64,000 bases of DNA from RGIG9060 sp052173655 (GCA_052173655.1 JBQMYD010000003.1:240138-304137); one strand, 5' to 3'; positions 1-9,860 are shown, numbered from the stretch's first letter. Program-made: numbers and translations. The notes: generated by a model not told the origin, from the letters alone.

Positions 1-1
1 T

Positions 2-118
2 CAAAATATAAATGATGATGAACTGCTGTATTATTCTCTTGCTATAAACAATCAAAATGCTTTTGAAGAAGTAACTTCTTTATTGAAATTTATGCAGGAA
101 AATACCGAGCTAAAATAA
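2..118 (+). CDS. C-terminal end of an unidentified protein (partial)
   Basis: An open frame enters from the left edge and stops at a TAA 13 bases before the argC start. Only the last 38 residues are visible, ending in a hydrophilic helix-like stretch (FEEVTSLLKFMQENTELK). The short gap to argC suggests co-transcription, so it may be another biosynthetic or regulatory gene, but nothing in the fragment identifies a family. Confidence 0.6.
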   Translation, partial: QNINDDELLYYSLAINNQNAFEEVTSLLKFMQENTELK

Positions 119-131
119 ACTGGAGAAAAAG

Positions 132-1118
132 ATGTCTTTCAAGGTTTTTATTGACGGGAAAGAAGGAACTACAGGTCTAAAAATTTTTGAACGTTTTTCC
201 GAAAGAAGTGATGTTGAAGTTCTTTTTTTGCCGGAAGAAAAACGAAAGGATATAAAAGAACGAAAGCGTTTGATTAATGAATCCGATTATACTTTTTTGT
301 GTCTGCCTGATGAAGCTGCAAAAGAAGCTGTTTGTCTTTGTGAAAACACAAAAACAACGATAATTGATACTTCAACAGCACACAGAATAAACCCGGAATG
401 GGTATACGGTTTTCCTGAACTTAGCTTGGAACATCGTGAAAAAATAAAAACGGGAAAAAGAATTGCTGTTCCGGGTTGCTATGCTTCAGGATTTGCTTCA
501 ATTGTTTATCCGTTGGTAAAAAAAGGAATTTTGCCCAAAAATTATCCTGTATGCTGCCATGCTGTAAGCGGTTACAGCGGTGCCGGGAAAAAAGGAATAG
601 CACAATATGAAACAGCAAACAAAGATGTTCAATTGTGTTCTCCTCGGCTTTATGCCTTAACGCAGGAGCATAAGCATTTACCTGAGATGGAAAAAATTTC
701 AGGCTTGGATTATAAACCGATTTTTAATCCATATGTTTGCGATTATTTTAGCGGAATGAGCGTAAGTATTCCTGTTCACGTACGGCTTTTGGATAAATCC
801 GGAATGGGATTTTCAGATTTTTCTGATACGGATTTTTGGGAAAATGTAGGAGAAAATCTTACATCAATTTACAAGGAACATTACAAAGGCTGCAAATTTA
901 TAAAGGTATCGGATTTTTTGGGTGCTGATATTTTACCGGACGGTTTTATTTGTGCAAATAATTTGGTAGGAACTAATAATATGCAAATAATTGTACATGG
1001 AAATAATGAAAGGATAACCGTAACTTCAAGGTTTGATAATTTGGGAAAGGGAGCAAGCGGAGCCGCTGTTCAATGTATGAATATTTCAATGGGAATTGAT
1101 GAGAGTACAGGTCTTTAG
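132..1118 (+). CDS. argC: N-acetyl-gamma-glutamyl-phosphate reductase (type 2)
   Basis: ArgC makes N-acetylglutamate semialdehyde with NADPH in arginine and ornithine biosynthesis, in the cytoplasm. The 328-residue protein begins with a nucleotide-binding segment (VFIDGKEGTTGLKI) and has the family's catalytic cysteine region, VPGCYASGFASIVYPL, near residue 116. The compact length and the GKEGTTG start fit the short type 2 ArgC rather than the longer enterobacterial form. A GGAG element precedes the ATG. It is followed after 12 bases by an Lrp-type regulator, so it heads or sits inside an amino-acid operon. No other arg gene is in the window. Confidence 0.9.
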   Translation: MSFKVFIDGKEGTTGLKIFERFSERSDVEVLFLPEEKRKDIKERKRLINESDYTFLCLPDEAAKEAVCLCENTKTTIIDTSTAHRINPEWVYGFPELSLEHREKIKTGKRIAVPGCYASGFASIVYPLVKKGILPKNYPVCCHAVSGYSGAGKKGIAQYETANKDVQLCSPRLYALTQEHKHLPEMEKISGLDYKPIFNPYVCDYFSGMSVSIPVHVRLLDKSGMGFSDFSDTDFWENVGENLTSIYKEHYKGCKFIKVSDFLGADILPDGFICANNLVGTNNMQIIVHGNNERITVTSRFDNLGKGASGAAVQCMNISMGIDESTGL

Positions 1119-1130
1119 GAGGAAATCTTT

Positions 1131-1616
1131 ATGGAAGAAATTTTAAATTTGTTAAAAGAAAATGCACGATTGAGTATAGAAGATATAGCAATTATGGCAA
1201 AAAAAACACCTGATGAAGTAAAGAAAATCGTGAACAAACTTGAAGAAGACGGAATCATAATGAAATATTCGGCAATCATAAATCCTGAAAAAGATAAGAC
1301 GAACAAGGATAAAGTTACAGCTGAAATTCAGATTCAAGTTCAGCCTCAAAGAGAACATGGCTTTGATGCAATTGCAGATAGAATTTACAGATTTCCACAG
1401 GTAAAGTCGCTTTATTTAATGAGCGGCGGGTATGATTTAAAAGTCCTAATAGAAGGTAATAATTTAAAAGAAGTTGCATTGTTTGTAAGTGAAAAATTAT
1501 CAACTTTGGAAGGAGTACGTTCAACAAAAACAAATTTTATTTTAAAGACATACAAAGAAAATGATATTATCTATGTGGAAAATGAACTGGACAGACGAGA
1601 GAGAGTACAAGCATAA
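1131..1616 (+). CDS. Lrp/AsnC-family transcriptional regulator
   Basis: This is a 161-residue DNA-binding regulator of amino-acid metabolism. Residues 1-55 form the AsnC-type winged helix-turn-helix (LLKENARLSIEDIAIM, then LEEDGIIMKYSAIINPEK). Residues 65-150 form the RAM ligand-binding domain. An AGGAGG ribosome site precedes the ATG. Its stop codon shares one base with the ATG of the downstream aminotransferase (TAATG), so the two are translationally coupled. Such pairs usually mean the regulator controls the enzyme or responds to its amino acid. The effector cannot be read from sequence. Confidence 0.85.
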   Translation: MEEILNLLKENARLSIEDIAIMAKKTPDEVKKIVNKLEEDGIIMKYSAIINPEKDKTNKDKVTAEIQIQVQPQREHGFDAIADRIYRFPQVKSLYLMSGGYDLKVLIEGNNLKEVALFVSEKLSTLEGVRSTKTNFILKTYKENDIIYVENELDRRERVQA

Positions 1617-2785
1617 TGAACAGTAGGGCTGATAAATTTTCCTGCAAGGTAACTGAAATTGAACCTTCAGGAATTAGAAAATTTTTTGAACTTTGTATAG
1701 GGCATGACGATATTATTTCTCTTGGAGTGGGAGAACCGGATTTTCCTACTCCGTGGACTATCAGAGAGGAAGCTTTTTATCATCTTGAAAAGGGACATAC
1801 ATCTTATACTTCTAATTGGGGCTTGATAGAATTAAGGGAAGAAATTTCAAAATACTTGGAAAAATACAATCTTTATTATGATCCTAAAACCGAAATATTG
1901 CCTACAGTTGGAGCTTCCGAAGGTCTTGATTTGGTTTTACGTTCCATTTTGAATCCCGGCGATGAATTGATAGTTTGCGAGCCTTGTTACGTTTCTTATC
2001 AGCCTCTTGCAGATTTATGCGGAGCAAAAATAATCCATCTTGATACGAGTGTGAACGGTTTTTATCCAAGTGCCGAACAAATTGAAAAAGTTATTTGTAC
2101 AAAAACAAAAGCACTAATTTTTTGCTCTCCGAGCAACCCAACAGGAAGAATTATTCCTGCAACGGAATTGGAAAAAATAGCCAAATTGGTAAAAAAACAT
2201 GAAATTTGGTGTTTAAGTGATGAAATTTATTGTGAATTGGTTTATGACGGCAACAAACATGTTTCAATAGGCCAATATGAGGGCATGAAAGACTATGCAG
2301 TAATTTTTAACGGTTTTTCAAAGGCTTTTGCTATGACGGGCTGGAGAATAGGATATATTGCTGCTTCAAATGATTTACTAAAACAATGTTGTAAACTTCA
2401 TGCATATAATACAATTTGTGCTCCGATTTTCAGTCAATATGCAGCTGCTGAAGGGCTTAGAAATGCTTGGGATCAAGTTGAAAAAATGCGATTGAGCTAT
2501 CAGCAAAGACGAAATATAATGCTTGACGCTTTTGTAAAAATGGGACTTTCGTGTACAGAACCTGAAGGAGCTTTTTATATTTTTACGGATATCCGAAAAA
2601 CAAAAATGACAAGTGAAGAATTTGCAACAAAATTAATAAGAGAGTATAAAGTTGCAGTTGTTCCCGGCAGTGTTTTTGGTGAAGGTGGAGAAGGTTTTAT
2701 TAGATGCTGTTATGCTACAGATATTAATAGAATAAAAATTGCTCTTGAACGAATAGCACAAATGATAGATGATTGTACAAAATAA
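1616..2785 (+). CDS. PLP-dependent class I/II aminotransferase
   Basis: This is a 389-residue fold-type I aminotransferase of the aspartate/aromatic group. Visible hallmarks are the N-terminal SLGVGEPDFPTP, the PLP-contacting FCSPSNPTG, the SDEIYCELVY segment, and NGFSKAFAMTGWRIGY, which contains the lysine that forms the internal aldimine. Length is normal for the family. It is coupled to an Lrp-type regulator and sits two genes after argC. ArgD is a class III enzyme, so this is not ArgD. PatA, AspC or methionine-salvage specificity are all possible. Confidence 0.88.
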   Translation: MNSRADKFSCKVTEIEPSGIRKFFELCIGHDDIISLGVGEPDFPTPWTIREEAFYHLEKGHTSYTSNWGLIELREEISKYLEKYNLYYDPKTEILPTVGASEGLDLVLRSILNPGDELIVCEPCYVSYQPLADLCGAKIIHLDTSVNGFYPSAEQIEKVICTKTKALIFCSPSNPTGRIIPATELEKIAKLVKKHEIWCLSDEIYCELVYDGNKHVSIGQYEGMKDYAVIFNGFSKAFAMTGWRIGYIAASNDLLKQCCKLHAYNTICAPIFSQYAAAEGLRNAWDQVEKMRLSYQQRRNIMLDAFVKMGLSCTEPEGAFYIFTDIRKTKMTSEEFATKLIREYKVAVVPGSVFGEGGEGFIRCCYATDINRIKIALERIAQMIDDCTK

Positions 2786-2804
2786 TTGATCCGACTTTTT
2801 ATTG

Positions 2805-5009
2805 ATGACAAAAAAAAATTTAATTTCTGTAAAAAATCTTTCTTTTTCGTATGAAAATTCTCAAAAACAGGCACTGAGTAACATAAACCTCGATGTTTAC
2901 GAGGGTGAATACATTGCAATTTTAGGAACAAACGGGAGCGGAAAAAGTACTCTTGCGAAATTGATTTTTGGTCTGCTACCTTTGCAAGAGGGTATTATTG
3001 AAATTGAACAAACAGGAAACCCGATAGGCTTTGTTCAACAAAATCCAAAACATCAAATTATTGCACGGATCGTTGAAAAAGATACAGCTTTTGGTCCTGA
3101 ATTACTCAAATGTTCTAAGGAAGAAGTTGCTAAAAGAACTTGGAATGCTTTAAATGCTGTAAAATTGGATGACAAAATAGGTGAGAAAACTCAATCTCTT
3201 TCTTTGGGACAAACTCAAAAACTGGCTTTTGCAGGAATTCTTGCTTTAAAACCTGATTTATTTATTTTAGATGAAGCACTTTCCATGATCGATCAACAGA
3301 CAAGTAATTCTATTTTGGATTTGCTGGATGATTTGCACAGTAAAGGAAAAACAATTATTCATGTTACGCATGAGATTGAACAAGCTGTAAGGGCAAATCG
3401 CATTGTTGTGATAGAAAAAGGATCAAAAATTTTTGATGCCGGTAAGGAAGAATTTGAAAAAAATGAAGTTTTAAATAAATCAATTTTTGGAGAAAAAGAA
3501 TCTTCGGTATATAAACGACTTGAACTATCAAAGATGAAAAATATCAGTATTACTTCTAATTCTGAAAACAAAGCTTCAATACTTTTTGAAAATATAAATT
3601 TTGCTTACGATAAAAATCCGGTTTTAAAAAATGTAAATCTTACTTTTTATAAAGGAACAGTTACAGCTATAATCGGAAAAAGCGGTGCGGGGAAGTCTAC
3701 TTTGTTTGAACTTGGATGTTCTTTGTTGCCGCAAACTCAAGGAAAAATATACTGTAACGGAAGAACTTCTCTTGCTTTGCAGGATGCCGAAAGTGCACTT
3801 TTTGAACCGGTTGTAGCTGATGATGTTGCTTTTGGCCCTGAAAATCGTGGGATTACAGGAAAAGAATTGCGAGAAATCGTAAAAAACTCTATGGATATTT
3901 GCGGAGTTCCATTTAAAGAATTTAAAGATCGCTCGATTCTAGCTCTTTCCGGAGGCGAAAAACGTAAATCAGCTCTTGCCGGTATAATTGCCATGGATGC
4001 GGATATAATTTTTTTTGATGAACCTACAAGCAGTTTGGATCCCAAATCCAGAGAACAGTTTTTGTCCCTTGTTCAAAAACTTGCCGATAGCGGAAAAACC
4101 ATAATATTTTCAACCCATCACCTTCAGGATATACAAGCAGCTGATAGAGTTATACAAATTGAAGGCGGTAGCGTTATTCAAGATAGTTTTCAGGGCGGCT
4201 TTATAGAACAGAATAAAAAAGATTTTGGTAAATCGTTTAATAATTTTTCTTTTGAAAAACGCTCGTCAGGAGATTCAGAGGAAGTTAAATTAAAAGAAAA
4301 TTTACGTTACAAAGAGTATGAATCACTTTTGAAAAATTTGCGAAATGCAAGTTTAGGACAATATAAAAAGAAAAAATCATTTATCCACAACATAAACGGT
4401 TTGGCAAAATTAATTTTGTTTTTGATTCTTTTAACCGGCAGTGTTGTTTCAACAAATATTGTGATTTTAACAAGTTTTTGTTTTTTTTCTATAATTTATT
4501 CTTTTCTTGCCAAGTTCAGTCTAAAAACAATTTTTATGCGTAGTTTAAAAATTATTCCTTGGATAATCGTATTTTTTATTTTTCAAGTTTTATTATTTGA
4601 AAACAGAGAATTTGATAAACTTCTTTGGAGTTGGAAATTTATTTCAATTACGGACGCAAAACTTATAGGCCTATTAAAAATGTTTTTACACTTTGAAGGG
4701 GCAATGATTACAATTTCGGTTTTTACTTTTTCAATGGAACAAAGTGAACTTTTGGAATCTTTAAAAAAATTTTGTCATATCAATGTAATTGTATTTATAA
4801 TGCTACTTTTGTATTTTATTCCATTGTTAACAGAAGAATTAAGTCGAATAATAAAAACTCAAATTATACGAGAGGGAATAAAAAGTACGCGAGGAATTTT
4901 AAAAAAAATCCAAGCATTATTGCCGATTTTAATTCCTCTTACGATTCAAACAATAAAACACAGCGAAACTTTAGCTGAAGCTTTGGAACAACGCGGTATG
5001 AATTTTTAA
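2805..5009 (+). CDS. ECF-type ABC transporter, fused EcfA-EcfA-EcfT
   Basis: One polypeptide of about 734 residues carries the whole energizing module of an energy-coupling-factor vitamin or metal importer. The first ATPase (residues about 1-235) has Walker A GTNGSGKS near 42, signature LSLGQ and Walker B LFILDEA. The second (about 255-480) has GKSGAGKS, signature LSGGEKRK and FFDEPTSSLD. Residues about 530-734 are the EcfT membrane subunit, with several membrane spans and two coupling elements (REGIKSTRGI and EALEQRGM). The first signature is LSLGQ rather than LSGGQ. I chose the ATG at 2805; a TTG lies directly before it. No substrate-binding S component is adjacent, so the substrate is unknown and the module may serve distant S components. 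Confidence 0.88.
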   Translation: MTKKNLISVKNLSFSYENSQKQALSNINLDVYEGEYIAILGTNGSGKSTLAKLIFGLLPLQEGIIEIEQTGNPIGFVQQNPKHQIIARIVEKDTAFGPELLKCSKEEVAKRTWNALNAVKLDDKIGEKTQSLSLGQTQKLAFAGILALKPDLFILDEALSMIDQQTSNSILDLLDDLHSKGKTIIHVTHEIEQAVRANRIVVIEKGSKIFDAGKEEFEKNEVLNKSIFGEKESSVYKRLELSKMKNISITSNSENKASILFENINFAYDKNPVLKNVNLTFYKGTVTAIIGKSGAGKSTLFELGCSLLPQTQGKIYCNGRTSLALQDAESALFEPVVADDVAFGPENRGITGKELREIVKNSMDICGVPFKEFKDRSILALSGGEKRKSALAGIIAMDADIIFFDEPTSSLDPKSREQFLSLVQKLADSGKTIIFSTHHLQDIQAADRVIQIEGGSVIQDSFQGGFIEQNKKDFGKSFNNFSFEKRSSGDSEEVKLKENLRYKEYESLLKNLRNASLGQYKKKKSFIHNINGLAKLILFLILLTGSVVSTNIVILTSFCFFSIIYSFLAKFSLKTIFMRSLKIIPWIIVFFIFQVLLFENREFDKLLWSWKFISITDAKLIGLLKMFLHFEGAMITISVFTFSMEQSELLESLKKFCHINVIVFIMLLLYFIPLLTEELSRIIKTQIIREGIKSTRGILKKIQALLPILIPLTIQTIKHSETLAEALEQRGMNF

Positions 5010-5052
5010 GTATGTTGATTTCATTGCTTTTCCAACCTAAATTTTAAAATGT

Positions 5053-5081
5053 TTGACAAGAAAACTTTATAGCTATATACT
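5053..5081 (+). promoter_or_regulatory. Sigma-70-type promoter for the hypB operon
   Basis: TTGACA at 5053-5058 and TATACT at 5076-5081 are separated by 17 bases. This gives a start about 7 bases downstream and a leader of about 30 nucleotides before the hypB ATG. It separates hypB from the ECF gene upstream. Confidence 0.7.
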
Positions 5082-5117
5082 GCAAGGACACTTAACGAAA
5101 AAGGACAGGTGTCTATT

Positions 5118-5786
5118 ATGGATAAAGTAAAAGTAATTGAAATTAAACAAAGTATTTTTGAAAATAACGACAGACGCGCCGAGATTCTTAGGTCTGAATT
5201 AAAGACCAAAGGTGTTTTTCTTTTAAATCTTATGTCCTCTCCCGGAAGCGGAAAAACTACAACTCTTATGAAAACAATCAGTCTTTTAAAAGATGAATTA
5301 AAAATAGGAGTTATGGAAGCCGATATAGATTCCGATGTAGATGCAAAAAAAATTGCAGAAACAGGAGTAAGAAGCATTCAACTTCATACAGGAGGAATGT
5401 GCCATCTTGATGCAGAGATGACAAGACAAGGTCTTGATGCTTTAGAAATAGGCGGAATTGACCTTGCTATTCTTGAAAATGTCGGAAATCTTGTATGTCC
5501 TGCCGAATTTGATACCGGGGCTGTAAAAAATGCTATGATTCTTTCTGTTCCGGAAGGTGAAGATAAACCTCTAAAATATCCTCTGATTTTCCAAGTATGT
5601 GATATTGTTCTCATAAATAAAATAGACGTTATTCCTTATTTTGATTTTGATATGGAAAAATGTAAGGAATATATCTTGATGAGAAACCCTAAAGCAAAAA
5701 TTATTCCCATCTGTGCAAAAACAGGTGAAGGAATGCAAGAATGGGCTGACTGGCTAAAACAAGAAGTTTGTAAATGGTGTAAGTGA
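5118..5786 (+). CDS. hypB: Hydrogenase/urease nickel incorporation GTPase HypB
   Basis: HypB is a SIMIBI-class GTPase that, with HypA, loads nickel into metalloenzymes. The 222-residue protein has P-loop SSPGSGKTTT, the switch-region EADIDSDVDA, the metal-binding GGMCHLDAEM (Cys-His) and VCPAEFDTGA (Cys), and guanine-specificity NKID. The N-terminal CxxCGC or histidine-rich nickel store of some HypB proteins is absent. I chose ATG 5118 because AGGACAGG sits 8 bases upstream; an in-frame GTG at 5109 is the alternative. It has its own promoter and precedes an iron-sulfur flavoprotein. HypA is 22 kb away and no [NiFe] hydrogenase, urease or hypCDEF is in the window, so the client is unknown. Confidence 0.9.
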   Translation: MDKVKVIEIKQSIFENNDRRAEILRSELKTKGVFLLNLMSSPGSGKTTTLMKTISLLKDELKIGVMEADIDSDVDAKKIAETGVRSIQLHTGGMCHLDAEMTRQGLDALEIGGIDLAILENVGNLVCPAEFDTGAVKNAMILSVPEGEDKPLKYPLIFQVCDIVLINKIDVIPYFDFDMEKCKEYILMRNPKAKIIPICAKTGEGMQEWADWLKQEVCKWCK

Positions 5787-5864
5787 TTGGGTTTTAAAAC
5801 ATTTTACCGTTTACAATTTAAAATTAAAATTTAAAAATTAACTTAAACAAAGAAGGAGGAATTA

Positions 5865-8624
5865 ATGGCAGATCCATTAAAAGAATTCAAAAATCCTTGG
5901 CCGGATGCTCCGTTCAGGCAGCCTATCGCTGACTTAGCAAAGTCCATCACAGACCGAGTTCCTGTTGTATTGGGAAAGGAAAAGATTACAAAAGATTCAC
6001 CCGAATACATAGGATTGCAGGGAATTTGTACAGATGAAGAAGCAAAAATTGCTATTCTTATGAAAAAGCGAGTTCCACGCACGATGGACGATATGATAAA
6101 GCTTACCGGAAAAACAAAAGAGGAGCTTGAACCTATCCTTGAAAGCCTTTCTTTTCACGGAGTTGTTGAATGGAACTATGAAAACGAAAGGCACGAAAAG
6201 CAGTGGGTTCTTCCGATGTTTGTACCGGGTTCTGCTGAATTCGGAAACATGAATGCTACTGTTCTTGAAAAATATCCTGCAATGGGAAGATTCTTTGAAA
6301 GAATGAGCCGTTTGCCGTTGGAAAAAATAACACCACACGTTCCTGAAGGCGGTGCCGGTATTGGAATGCACGTAATTCCTGTTGAAAAAGCAATCGATGT
6401 AGAAAATAAATCGAGTTCCCTTGAGCATATTTCTTATTGGTTGGATAAATATGAAGGTAGATATGCAGCAAGTCCATGTTCTTGCAGACGCTCAAGAAAG
6501 ACTTTTGATGAAGGTTGTGCGGATTCTCCTGAGGGTTGGTGTATTGCCATGGGAGATATGGCAGAATATGTCGTTGAAACAGGAAAGGGTGGCCGTTACA
6601 TAACCAAAGAGGAAGCTCTTGAAATTTTTAAAATAGCGGAAGATAACGGATTTGTTCATCAAATTACAAACATTGACGGTGAAAATAAAATTTTTGCTAT
6701 TTGTAATTGTAACGTAAACGTATGTTATGCTCTTAGAACTTCACAACTTTTCAACACCCCTAATATGAGTAGATCGGCTTATGTTGCTCGTGTTACAAAA
6801 GAAAATTGTGTTGCTTGTGGACGTTGTGTTGAATATTGTCCGGCCGGGGCTGTAAAGCTTGGACAAAAACTTTGCAAAAAAGACGGAAGTGAAGTTGAAT
6901 ATCCTAAAATGCCTACCCCTGAAGATAAAAAATGGGGTCCTGAAATGTGGACGGAAGATTATCGCGACAAGAATAGAATTAACTGTTACGATACAGGAAC
7001 GGCTCCTTGTAAAACAGCCTGTCCTGCCCACATCGGTATTCAAGGCTATTTAAAAATGGCTGCTCAGGGAAGATATACCGAAGCTCTTGCACTTATAAAA
7101 AAAGAAAATCCGTTCCCTGCGGTTTGTGGACACGTTTGTAACAGGCGATGTGAGCAGGCTTGTACCAGAGGTTCTATTGACGAGGCAATTGCAATTGATG
7201 AAGTAAAAAAATTCATTGCAATGCGGGATATAAATTCTGAAACAAGATATATTCCTCCAAAAGTTGTACCGTCTTTAGAAGGAAAATTCGATGAGAAAGT
7301 TGCAATTATAGGAGGAGGCCCGGCGGGACTTTCCTGTGCTTTCTATCTTGCTGAAAAGGGGTACAAACCTACCGTATTTGAAAAAAATAAAAAAGCCGGC
7401 GGAATGCTGGTTTATGGAATTCCTTCATTCGTTCTTGAAAAAAATGTTATAGAAGCGGAAATAGATGTAATGAGGGAAATGGGTGTTGAAATAAAAACCG
7501 GAATAGAAGTAGGTAAAGATATCACTCTTGCAGACTTGAGGAAAGAAGGATACAAAGCTTTCTATATCGCAATTGGATGTCAGGGTGGTCGAAAAGTAGG
7601 TGTTCCCGGTGAAGATGCGCAGGGAGTTTGGACCGGAGTTGATTTCCTTCATGCCTGCGGAGATGATGAGAATATTAAGCTTGATGGGGATACGGTTGTA
7701 ATTGGCGGTGGAAACGTAGCTATTGATGCTGCAAGATGTGCCGTTAGAGCAAGTTCCGATAATGCAAAAATTTCTATGGTTTCTTTGGAAACCAAAGATA
7801 TTATGCCGGCAAGTCCTGAAGAAATTGAACTTGCAGAAGCTGAGGATATCAAACTCAATGGAGGATGGGGTCCAAAAGAAATTCTTACAAAAGATGGAAA
7901 AGTAACGGGTATTATCTTTAAAAAGTGTGTTCAAGTAAAAAATGCGGAAGGAAAGTTCGATCCTAAGTATGATGAAAATGAAACCATGAAAATTGATTGT
8001 ACAAATGTTATCCTTACCGTAGGACAGGCTTCTGTTTGGGGTGATTTGCTCAAAGGTGAAAACGTTGAGTTCAAAGGCCCTGCAATTCAAGCCGATAAAC
8101 TTACTTATCAGGTTAAGGGTGCTCCGGATATCTTTGTAGGTGGGGATGTTTATACAGGTCCTAAATTTGCAATAGATGCTATAGCTGCCGGAAAAGAAGG
8201 TGCAATTTCTATTCATAGATTCGTGCAGCCTCATTCAAGTCTTACAATCGGAAGAAATAGACGAGACTTTATTGAGCTTGATAAGAATGATATTTCAGTT
8301 TCAAACTATGATAATTCTGCAAGACAGATTCCGGGAAAAAATACTTCAATAAATCTTAAAAAATCTTTCCGAGATGCAAAACTTGTATTTACCGAAGATC
8401 AGGTAAAAAAAGAAACGGCAAGATGTTTGGGATGCGGTGCTTCTGTTGTAGATCCTAACAAGTGTATAGGATGTGCAATATGTACAACAAAATGTGAATT
8501 TGATGCTATAAAGATCTATCGCGAAAGGCCGAAATGTAGTACAATGAGGAAGTGCGAAGATAAGCTGAAATACATTTTACCTGTTGTAATTAAGCACAAA
8601 ATAAAGTTTGCTTTTAAAAAGTAG
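5865..8624 (+). CDS. Multi-iron-sulfur FAD/NAD(P) oxidoreductase, GltD-like
   Basis: This is a 919-residue electron-transfer flavoprotein. The N-terminal 300 residues have a helical segment, then two cysteine clusters (ASPCSCRRSRKTFDEGC and FAICNCNVNVCYA). A ferredoxin motif CVACGRCVEYCPAG follows near residue 316. A glutamate-synthase small-subunit-like core comes next, with Fe-S cysteines (CKTACPAHIG, CGHVCNRRCEQAC), FAD fold AIIGGGPAGLSCAFYL near 479 and NAD(P) fold VVIGGGNVAIDAA near 612. The C-terminus carries CIGCAICTTKC. No glutamate synthase large subunit is adjacent, so it probably moves electrons between NAD(P)H and ferredoxin-like carriers rather than making glutamate. The start has AGGAGG. 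It lies between hypB and a membrane protein, likely in one operon. Confidence 0.82.
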   Translation: MADPLKEFKNPWPDAPFRQPIADLAKSITDRVPVVLGKEKITKDSPEYIGLQGICTDEEAKIAILMKKRVPRTMDDMIKLTGKTKEELEPILESLSFHGVVEWNYENERHEKQWVLPMFVPGSAEFGNMNATVLEKYPAMGRFFERMSRLPLEKITPHVPEGGAGIGMHVIPVEKAIDVENKSSSLEHISYWLDKYEGRYAASPCSCRRSRKTFDEGCADSPEGWCIAMGDMAEYVVETGKGGRYITKEEALEIFKIAEDNGFVHQITNIDGENKIFAICNCNVNVCYALRTSQLFNTPNMSRSAYVARVTKENCVACGRCVEYCPAGAVKLGQKLCKKDGSEVEYPKMPTPEDKKWGPEMWTEDYRDKNRINCYDTGTAPCKTACPAHIGIQGYLKMAAQGRYTEALALIKKENPFPAVCGHVCNRRCEQACTRGSIDEAIAIDEVKKFIAMRDINSETRYIPPKVVPSLEGKFDEKVAIIGGGPAGLSCAFYLAEKGYKPTVFEKNKKAGGMLVYGIPSFVLEKNVIEAEIDVMREMGVEIKTGIEVGKDITLADLRKEGYKAFYIAIGCQGGRKVGVPGEDAQGVWTGVDFLHACGDDENIKLDGDTVVIGGGNVAIDAARCAVRASSDNAKISMVSLETKDIMPASPEEIELAEAEDIKLNGGWGPKEILTKDGKVTGIIFKKCVQVKNAEGKFDPKYDENETMKIDCTNVILTVGQASVWGDLLKGENVEFKGPAIQADKLTYQVKGAPDIFVGGDVYTGPKFAIDAIAAGKEGAISIHRFVQPHSSLTIGRNRRDFIELDKNDISVSNYDNSARQIPGKNTSINLKKSFRDAKLVFTEDQVKKETARCLGCGASVVDPNKCIGCAICTTKCEFDAIKIYRERPKCSTMRKCEDKLKYILPVVIKHKIKFAFKK

Positions 8625-8692
8625 TATTAATTAAAAATTTTTTATAGCGTTTTACGCTTTAATAAAAAAGAAACATATAGGAGGAAAATTTT

Positions 8693-9799
8693 ATGTTGTT
8701 TCAAATTTACGGATCAACATCAGCAACACAGTTGCTTGGTTGGGTTCTGGTTTTCGTAGGTCTTATTCTGTTAAATGAACTTGGACGAAGAACAAAATGG
8801 GGCGGAATCCTTGTTTTCATGCTTATTCCTGCTGCTCTGACGGTTTATTTTATTGTAGGACAGATAGGGTTGAGAGTTTCTCCTGAGAAGTTCTCAGAGC
8901 ATTATTGCTTTAAGTATATGAATGGTTGGTTCCATTATGCTAAGCTTTATGCTGCAACTGCCGGATGTATCGGATTTATTATGATCAAATACAAATGGGG
9001 TATTGGAGCTAAAGAATGGTTTAAACCATGGCCGTTTGTAATTGTTGCTATAAACATTTTGATCGCTGTTGTTTCAGACTTTGAATCTTGTGTTAAAGGT
9101 GGAATTACAGGAGGTTGGTGGGTTTCCAATGAAGGTGTATTCCTATACGGAGGTTGGTGGAACGTACTAAACGGTCTTGCCGGTATTCTTAACATCTTCT
9201 GTATGACAGGTTGGTGGGGAATTTACTCTTCAAAAAGAAAAAATCAGGATATGTTGTGGCCGGATATGACATGGGCTTTTATTCTTGCTTATGACGTATG
9301 GAACTTTGAATATACATATTTGAACTTGCCTACACACTCTTGGTACTGCGGTATTGCCTTGTTACTTGCTCCTACATTTGCTGCTTCTTTCTGGAACAAA
9401 GGTGGATGGATTCAGAACCGAGCTTTCACACTTTCAATTTGGTGTATGTTTGCTCAAATGGTACCGTTCCAGCTTACAAAACCTTTCTCTGTTATCCCTT
9501 CTCTTTACAAGGGAGCAGTTACAGACGGAACTGCAGCTCAGACTTTGTATGATAAAGCAATTGAATTGTACAATGCAGGTAACATTAACGGAGAAGCTGT
9601 TAACCAGGCTATTGCAGATATGGGAATTACAGCAGATCCGAAAATGCAAGGTATTATTGCCGTTGCAGCTTTGTTGGTAAACGTTTGCGTATTTGCCGCT
9701 ATCATGAAAAAATCTTGTGCTACAAAAACAAATCCTTACAAAAATGAAATTTGGAAGGGAACAAGAGATTTTGAAGAAGCTATGGCACGAGCTGAGTAA
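8693..9799 (+). CDS. Polytopic membrane protein, DUF5692-like
   Basis: This 368-residue integral membrane protein has about eight to ten predicted spans and is unusually rich in tryptophan and glycine (GGWWVSNEGVFLYGGWW). It starts with a strong AGGAGG site 68 bases after the flavoprotein gene and ends before a strong terminator, so it is the last gene of the hypB operon. I believe it matches DUF5692, which I recall occurring next to similar flavoproteins in anaerobes, but that is memory rather than a search. A role as membrane anchor or ion-translocating partner of the flavoprotein is inference. Confidence 0.65.
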   Translation: MLFQIYGSTSATQLLGWVLVFVGLILLNELGRRTKWGGILVFMLIPAALTVYFIVGQIGLRVSPEKFSEHYCFKYMNGWFHYAKLYAATAGCIGFIMIKYKWGIGAKEWFKPWPFVIVAINILIAVVSDFESCVKGGITGGWWVSNEGVFLYGGWWNVLNGLAGILNIFCMTGWWGIYSSKRKNQDMLWPDMTWAFILAYDVWNFEYTYLNLPTHSWYCGIALLLAPTFAASFWNKGGWIQNRAFTLSIWCMFAQMVPFQLTKPFSVIPSLYKGAVTDGTAAQTLYDKAIELYNAGNINGEAVNQAIADMGITADPKMQGIIAVAALLVNVCVFAAIMKKSCATKTNPYKNEIWKGTRDFEEAMARAE

Positions 9800-9860
9800 A
9801 AGAAAGATTTTTTTGATAAATTAAAGTCTTGATTTTATCTTGAATTTTTAACAAATAAAA

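Noticed and set aside
7425..8234. Long minus-strand open frame opposite the flavoprotein gene
   Set aside because: It lies wholly inside a well-supported gene and has a Phe/Ile/Ser/Cys-rich shadow composition with no motif.
9781..9797. Sigma-54-like TGGCACG near the end of the membrane protein gene
   Set aside because: The -12 GC is missing at the required distance and the site is inside coding sequence just before a terminator.
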